A DNA stretch of 64,000 nt from Tethya wilhelma (lineage: Eukaryota > Porifera > Demospongiae > Tethyida > Tethyidae): assembly GCA_964030475.1 (NCBI GenBank), contig CAXIPT010000001.1, positions 959,682 through 1,023,681 of the forward strand. The letters are read 5' to 3'. The notes below the pieces were generated by a model, which was not told the DNA's origin, made no database searches, and was given only the letters and a program-made list of their open reading frames with translations. Both the position numbers and the translations under genes were made by a program. Below, piece after piece: positions 59,723 through 64,000 of the stretch. Each line of letters opens with the position of its first letter. Position 1 is the stretch's first letter.

Positions 59723-59781
59723 TTACTCCTTTCCCTCCATGTCTGTGAGGGTCAGTGAGCCTCCACGAACTATGAGGATGG
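59723..59781 (-). CDS. possible last exon of the RCC1-repeat gene
   Basis: After a pyrimidine-rich acceptor (TTTTCCCGTGCAG) the reverse strand reads ILIVRGGSLTLTDMEGKE and a TAA. It needs a phase 1 junction while the nearest upstream RCC1 exon ends in phase 0, so at least one exon would be missing between them. The link is tentative. Confidence 0.25.
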
Positions 59782-60368
59782 CTGCACGGGAAAAGAAACT
59801 AGTTAGCAACGTTGAATAATGACACTTTACGTGGAACGTACAGTAATAACGGGCACATAATTATTAAAGTTAATTATTATAAGCTTTTAACTTAAAGCTT
59901 GTGTAGAAACCACACTACTAAGCTGCTACAATAGTACAATGAACGCACCTTAAGCTGTAGTGTTGTTTTTTAACCCTTTAGTTAGTCATTGATTAGTTAN
60001 GACATTACATGCAAATCAGAGCTTCTACATAATATTGTAGGGGTTGGCTCACTATGTCTTGGAGCCTACAAAGATTATTGTCTTAGAGGAAACTTGAACT
60101 TGTAGAAACCACTAAATACCATCACTTTGATACAGAACATGAGCTAGTTTCTGTGAACACAGGGCCAAACTTTGCGTACATACATATACCATACAGTGGG
60201 AAAGTTTCGCAGGGTTAACTTATGCGTTTTTCACAGATCACGATCCATCCACAAAAGTTTCTATCTGCGAAATTCTCCATAACATATATACTGCATGGGC
60301 ATTGCACAAGTCACCCGTGAAAGTTAGACACTGCAAAACATTCCCACCATACAGTAGTGTTGCCTTAC

Positions 60369-61261
60369 TCCTTCCTGACAGAGAGCAATGGTGTGCTCGG
60401 CTCCACAGGACACAGACACCACATGGACCCCTAACATGGAGAGAGTCTCCACCCTAAGAGGAGCTGCCTTGCCTGCTTCTTCAATGTCACCATGACCAAG
60501 TCTAGCAGAGAAAACAAACACACGCACATAAACATTAGTTGTGACATTTCAAAGAAGTGTCTTGTACTTAGCTTACTTTCCATTCTTTGTCGAGCCCCAA
60601 GTGTAGAGGTTACCATGGACAACCAATGCAGCATGATGTAATCCACAGCCCAGTGTACTTCCTCTGACCCACTGAGAACCCTCGGCATAAGACTGTGAGT
60701 GTGTGTGCATGTGTGTATATAAACACATTATAGTATTATATACTTGCACCATTACGATTGCATATTGTATGCCATTGGGCTAACTTGTCCAAATCATACA
60801 AAACGGATATTTTCTAGTGCTCTCTTCACACTGATTGCAATGGAAAAAAAAGACAAAAAAAACAACAACACAGGTTTACATAAATAGTTAGACATGTATA
60901 CTTGCTACATTTGATGAATGATGATCATGTGGCAAATAGCAGGATAAAAGAACCGAGGTGTTTGGAATGTAATCACAGGGTGTGTGTTGTGATACGTGTG
61001 TATAGTGTCCAAGAGACATTAGATAAAGCCATGATGCACTTGAGCTAAAAGCATCAAATCAACAGGAGCATCATAGTCATTGCAGGTTGTATATACAATT
61101 TGACATTCTTTTAAAGCCATTTGAGGTTTGTGCAATATGTGCGCATTCCAAAGTATCCAGTATTGTATATGCAATATTTAGATTTCAATGAAAAAAAGTC
61201 ACAATTTACACGGAGTGATCCATACTCAACCAGCAAATCTCTCAAGTGGTCAAGCCCTATC
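60369..61261 (-). CDS. RCC1-repeat protein, partial (three exons)
   Basis: Exons 61261-61210, 60692-60577 and 60501-60369 join in phase. The first is less certain and encodes IGLDHLRDLLVEYGSLR. The second encodes GCGLHHAALVVHGNLYTWGS and the third LGHGDIEEAGKAAPLRVETL, then VSVSCGAEHTIALCQEG. Together NLYTWGSTKNGKLGHGD and SCGAEHTIAL are a classical RCC1 propeller blade. Upstream and downstream parts are not visible, so the protein (RCC1, HERC, alsin or another) cannot be named. The gene is read toward the MINDY4 fragment and starts next to the oppositely oriented secreted Cys-rich gene. Confidence 0.6.
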
Positions 61262-61293
61262 CTGCAAAGAAAAAATCCAACTGTATACCTACA

Positions 61294-62163
61294 ATGATGT
61301 GTATACAACTCTTCATCACTATTGCTGCTACTGTCATTCTAGTCCCAGCTGGAGCCTTTTATAAGCCCAATCCTCCTTTGTCTCTTCCTCCACTCATTAT
61401 ACGTCAATATTCAAATAATTTTGAAGACTGTCAAGCAAATTTTGGTGAAGTTCGTGAAAGCATTACAACCTCTGTCCGAATGCTTACAAAATCATTGACA
61501 ATGGAAGTCTTAGAGTGTGGACCTGGGATGTGGTATCGCATCGGTTTCTTGAACATGAGTGACCCTAGCATGCAGTGTCCACCAGCTTGGAGGGAGTATT
61601 CTCAGAATAATGTGCGAGCTTGTGGCAGACCAGCTACCAGCCAAAGAAGTTGTCAATCCACTTTCTACACTGTTAATGGTATTCAGTACAGTAAAGTGTG
61701 TGGACGTATGATAGGATACCAGTACGGAACACCAGATGCTTTTTCTGGCCCTGGTCTGCGTACAATTGACTACTCCTATGTGGATGGAGTGAGCATGACT
61801 TATGGGAGCCCTCGCACTCACATTTGGTCGTTCGCTAGTGGTTCTAGGGACACACCAACCCTAAATCAGTGTCCTTGTGCCAATGAAAACTTCATGCAAA
61901 CCCCATCCTTTGTTGGCGACAACTACTTTTGTGAGACTGGACACGTTTCAGAAGAGTTCACATTCGATCTGGTGACAGATGACCCACTCTGGGACGGACT
62001 GGATTGTCCCAATGGTGACTGTTGTACGTTCAACTCTCCTCCTTGGTTCTCTGTTGATCTTGGTAACACTACTACTGATGATATTGAAGTCCGTATCTGT
62101 GGCGATCAAGACACTGCTGATGAAGATGTTTCGATTGCTCTACTTGAGCTCTATATCCAGTGA
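61294..62163 (+). CDS. secreted cysteine-rich protein, unknown family, member 2
   Basis: 289 aa from the ATG at 61294; the next codon, 61297, is also ATG. MMCIQLFITIAATVILVPAG is a signal peptide. The longer frame from 61246 would put a basic segment in front of it and is less likely. Shared blocks with member 1 are RIGFLNMSDPSMQCP, VRACGRP, YSKVCGRMIGYQ, YVDGVSMTYGSPRTHIWSFA, PSFVGDNYFCETG, DPLWDG, CCTFNSPPWFSVDL and DDIEVRIC, ending in LLELYIQ. The tyrosine- and glycine-flanked core is the most conserved part. Single exon, like member 1, 6 kb away in the opposite orientation. Function unknown. Confidence 0.85.
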   Translation: MMCIQLFITIAATVILVPAGAFYKPNPPLSLPPLIIRQYSNNFEDCQANFGEVRESITTSVRMLTKSLTMEVLECGPGMWYRIGFLNMSDPSMQCPPAWREYSQNNVRACGRPATSQRSCQSTFYTVNGIQYSKVCGRMIGYQYGTPDAFSGPGLRTIDYSYVDGVSMTYGSPRTHIWSFASGSRDTPTLNQCPCANENFMQTPSFVGDNYFCETGHVSEEFTFDLVTDDPLWDGLDCPNGDCCTFNSPPWFSVDLGNTTTDDIEVRICGDQDTADEDVSIALLELYIQ

Positions 62164-62410
62164 TTCAAGCATGCAGCATGTTTGCATGATGCAATAAATA
62201 GATTACAAATTACAATAGATTAGTATGTTTAAGCTAAAATATTAAAATTTGTCCCTTAACAGTATGATGAATTGTACAGTATTACTACAAAATGTGGTGT
62301 TCTGCAACTTTATATACTATAGAGTACGTATACTTACTTTCGGCCATTTAAAATTAAATGTGAATTTTTTTTCTACACTAAGTTTTGTAGGTATCAATAA
62401 ATTTGGTTTT

Positions 62411-62707
62411 TACCGTATAGCCAGAAATATTGATGGGGATTTTAATTTGACGGTTTGACAGTCAAAGTCCAAATCGTCAAATTTAAGTTCACAAAAAAGT
62501 TTTAAGTTAATTATTAATTATTCAATGATGTAATAGCAGGCAGCACGGCACGCCCACCAATATAATAGCACTTCAATGCTTTAAATTCACCGTATATGAA
62601 TGTATTATGCGCACATGCAAATCGTCAAATTTAAATATTTTTTAATTTACGTTCTGCAGAGCAAACAGTCAAATTTTTTGATGGTCAATATTTCCGGCTA
62701 TACGGTA
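62411..62707. mobile_element. MITE with TACCGTATAGCCAGAAATATTG termini
   Basis: The termini at 62411 and 62707 are inverted copies (right end TTTCCGGCTATACGGTA). The sub-terminal arms TTTGACGGTTTGAC and GCAAACAGTCAAATTTTTTG also pair. A relic of the same family is at 48905-49120. Confidence 0.75.
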
Positions 62708-62864
62708 TTATAAAAAATTATTACTATATATGCATTTGTACAGTGTACGAATGCACACGGACACTAACAGGACTGCTAAAGTCAGCTAGCTATTAAGAGC
62801 AGTGCAAGCAATTATACAGTCAGATAGTAGGATCAATGTGTCTTAACTAAAGCTAGTACATAAT

Positions 62865-63976
62865 AAGTAATCTATTGTCGGACACAACCTATATTCGGAC
62901 ACCATTTTTAGCCTATACAGTATAAGCATGATGTTTTGTATTCCTATCATAAAATAATACTACTCTTCCTTAACAACATACCTCAGTGGAATTGAATCAG
63001 TGGAGACGATGTCCTTTGTAGTTATGGCTCAAAATACAGAGGTGTCCAAAACCTCTCTATTCAGACATTTACCTCCATTTTCGGACAGTGGCTTTCATTT
63101 CACTTAAAAAAGGCTTGTTGACACAAAGAGTGTATTTTCACATAGCAGTACTCTTCTACTTTCTACACTATAAAACTTAACTTTTGCAAGTGAACTATCA
63201 TGAAGTAAGAATCGTTTACATCACCATAGGTCATGACCTCCATTATCGGACACATTCTCAAATAAGTACACATGCTTTTTTAGCTGTTTAGTGAATAGGG
63301 AAGAAACTGCAGGAAACCAAGTAGAATTATGATCTTATTCATTTCCTTTCATCACATCGATGGTAGGATGTAGATTGTTTTACCATGTAAATTTAAATCT
63401 ATGTACACATGTACAGTTAATATACTATTGCTGTATTCTATAGACTATGATCTAAAGATATACAATCTTAGGTTTAATATTTATTTACCCCCATGAGATG
63501 AAACAAAATGAATAAAAACTGGGTACTTTTACATTTAGGACCAGTGATACCTTTCCCTCTTCACTACATAGCTAAAGGGCATACTTTGTTATTGGAGAAC
63601 GTGTCCGATAATGGAGGTCATGACCTATGATGATGTAAACGATTCTTACTTCATGATAGTTCACTTGAAAAAGTTAAGTTTTATAGTGTAGAAAGTAGAA
63701 GAGTACTGCTATGTGATAATATACTCTTTGTGTCCACAAGCCTTTTTTAAGTGAAATGAAAGCCACTGTCCGAAAATGGAGATAAATGTCCGAATGGAGA
63801 GGTTTTGGACACCACTGAGCCATAGCTACGAAGGACATTGTCTCCACTGATTCAATTCCAGGTATGTTGTTAAGGAAGAGTAGTACTATTATATGATAGG
63901 AATGCAAATTGTCATGCTTATCATATAGGCTAAAAATGGTGTCCGAATATAGGTTGTGTCTGACAATAGATTACTT
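62865..63976. mobile_element. foldback element with ~380-bp inverted arms
   Basis: The left arm (62865-63253) begins AAGTAATCTATTGTCGGACA and includes CTATATTCGGACACCATTTT and GGTCATGACCTCCATTATCG. The right arm (63600-63976) is its reverse complement with a few percent differences. The single-stranded spacer of about 345 bp has no coding frame. The motif CGGACA/TGTCCG recurs through the arms. Confidence 0.85.
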
Positions 63977-64000
63977 ACTCTATGAGTAGAAAAATTAACT

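Noticed and set aside
59697..59819. Forward frame SFPSMSVRVSEPPRTM as a MINDY4 C-terminal exon
   Set aside because: It has no similarity to the MINDY4 C-terminus, and the opposite strand offers a better-supported acceptor and stop.

Overview
The window looks like nuclear DNA of an early-branching animal, most likely a demosponge such as Amphimedon. It has many short introns with GT/AG junctions, dense CA/TG and GA/CT microsatellites, small inverted-repeat elements (MITEs) and LINE/Ty3 relics. It also carries animal gene families (TRPA channel, synaptotagmin-like double-C2 proteins, PWP1, MINDY4) with strongly diverged sequences. The species is an inference from this style, not a proven identity. 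Single Ns (1884, 2449, 4355, 7259, 16920, 28307, 56914, 60000) and two N runs (24408-24431, 53238-53273) look like contig joints. Several gene models break at or near them.

Layout. 1-8.5 kb is mostly mobile-element debris: a MITE with 79-bp perfect terminal inverted repeats, two LINE fragments, a Ty3/Gypsy relic and several MITE copies. Two orphan pieces of TRPA-type channel genes lie among them. 8.9-15.9 kb holds a TRPA1-like ion channel gene on the + strand; I could assemble all 20 exons (921 aa). 17.1-23.8 kb holds a second TRPA-like gene on the - strand. It has the same order of intron phases, but it stops before the pore at a contig joint, so the two genes lie tail to tail. 24.0-29.1 kb is a PWP1 WD-repeat ribosome-biogenesis gene (-), apparently missing its middle exons near the joint at 28307.

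30.2-47.8 kb is a head-to-tail array of four related genes, all on the - strand. They encode cytoplasmic double-C2 (synaptotagmin-like) proteins with an N-terminal cysteine cluster instead of a transmembrane segment, resembling vertebrate synaptotagmin-17. All four share a 118-nt exon that opens the C2B domain, and a conserved short linear motif that I cannot assign to a known domain. Their calcium-ligand residues have decayed to different degrees, and only the third copy keeps full sets in both C2 domains.

50.4-53.5 kb is a two-exon twin-CX9C (CHCH-like) gene (-). A Shisa-like single-pass membrane protein and the signal-peptide exon of another gene lie on the + strand inside its intron. 54.2-62.2 kb holds two intact members and one pseudogene of a ~300-aa secreted cysteine-rich family that I do not recognise. 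Between them are a partial MINDY4 deubiquitinase gene (+), with an apparent one-base frameshift, and a partial RCC1-repeat gene (-). The window ends in a 1.1-kb foldback element.

Two themes recur. Gene families here have grown by local duplication (TRPA-like, double-C2, secreted Cys-rich). Dinucleotide repeats repeatedly sit flush against splice junctions, sometimes supplying the donor or the polypyrimidine tract.
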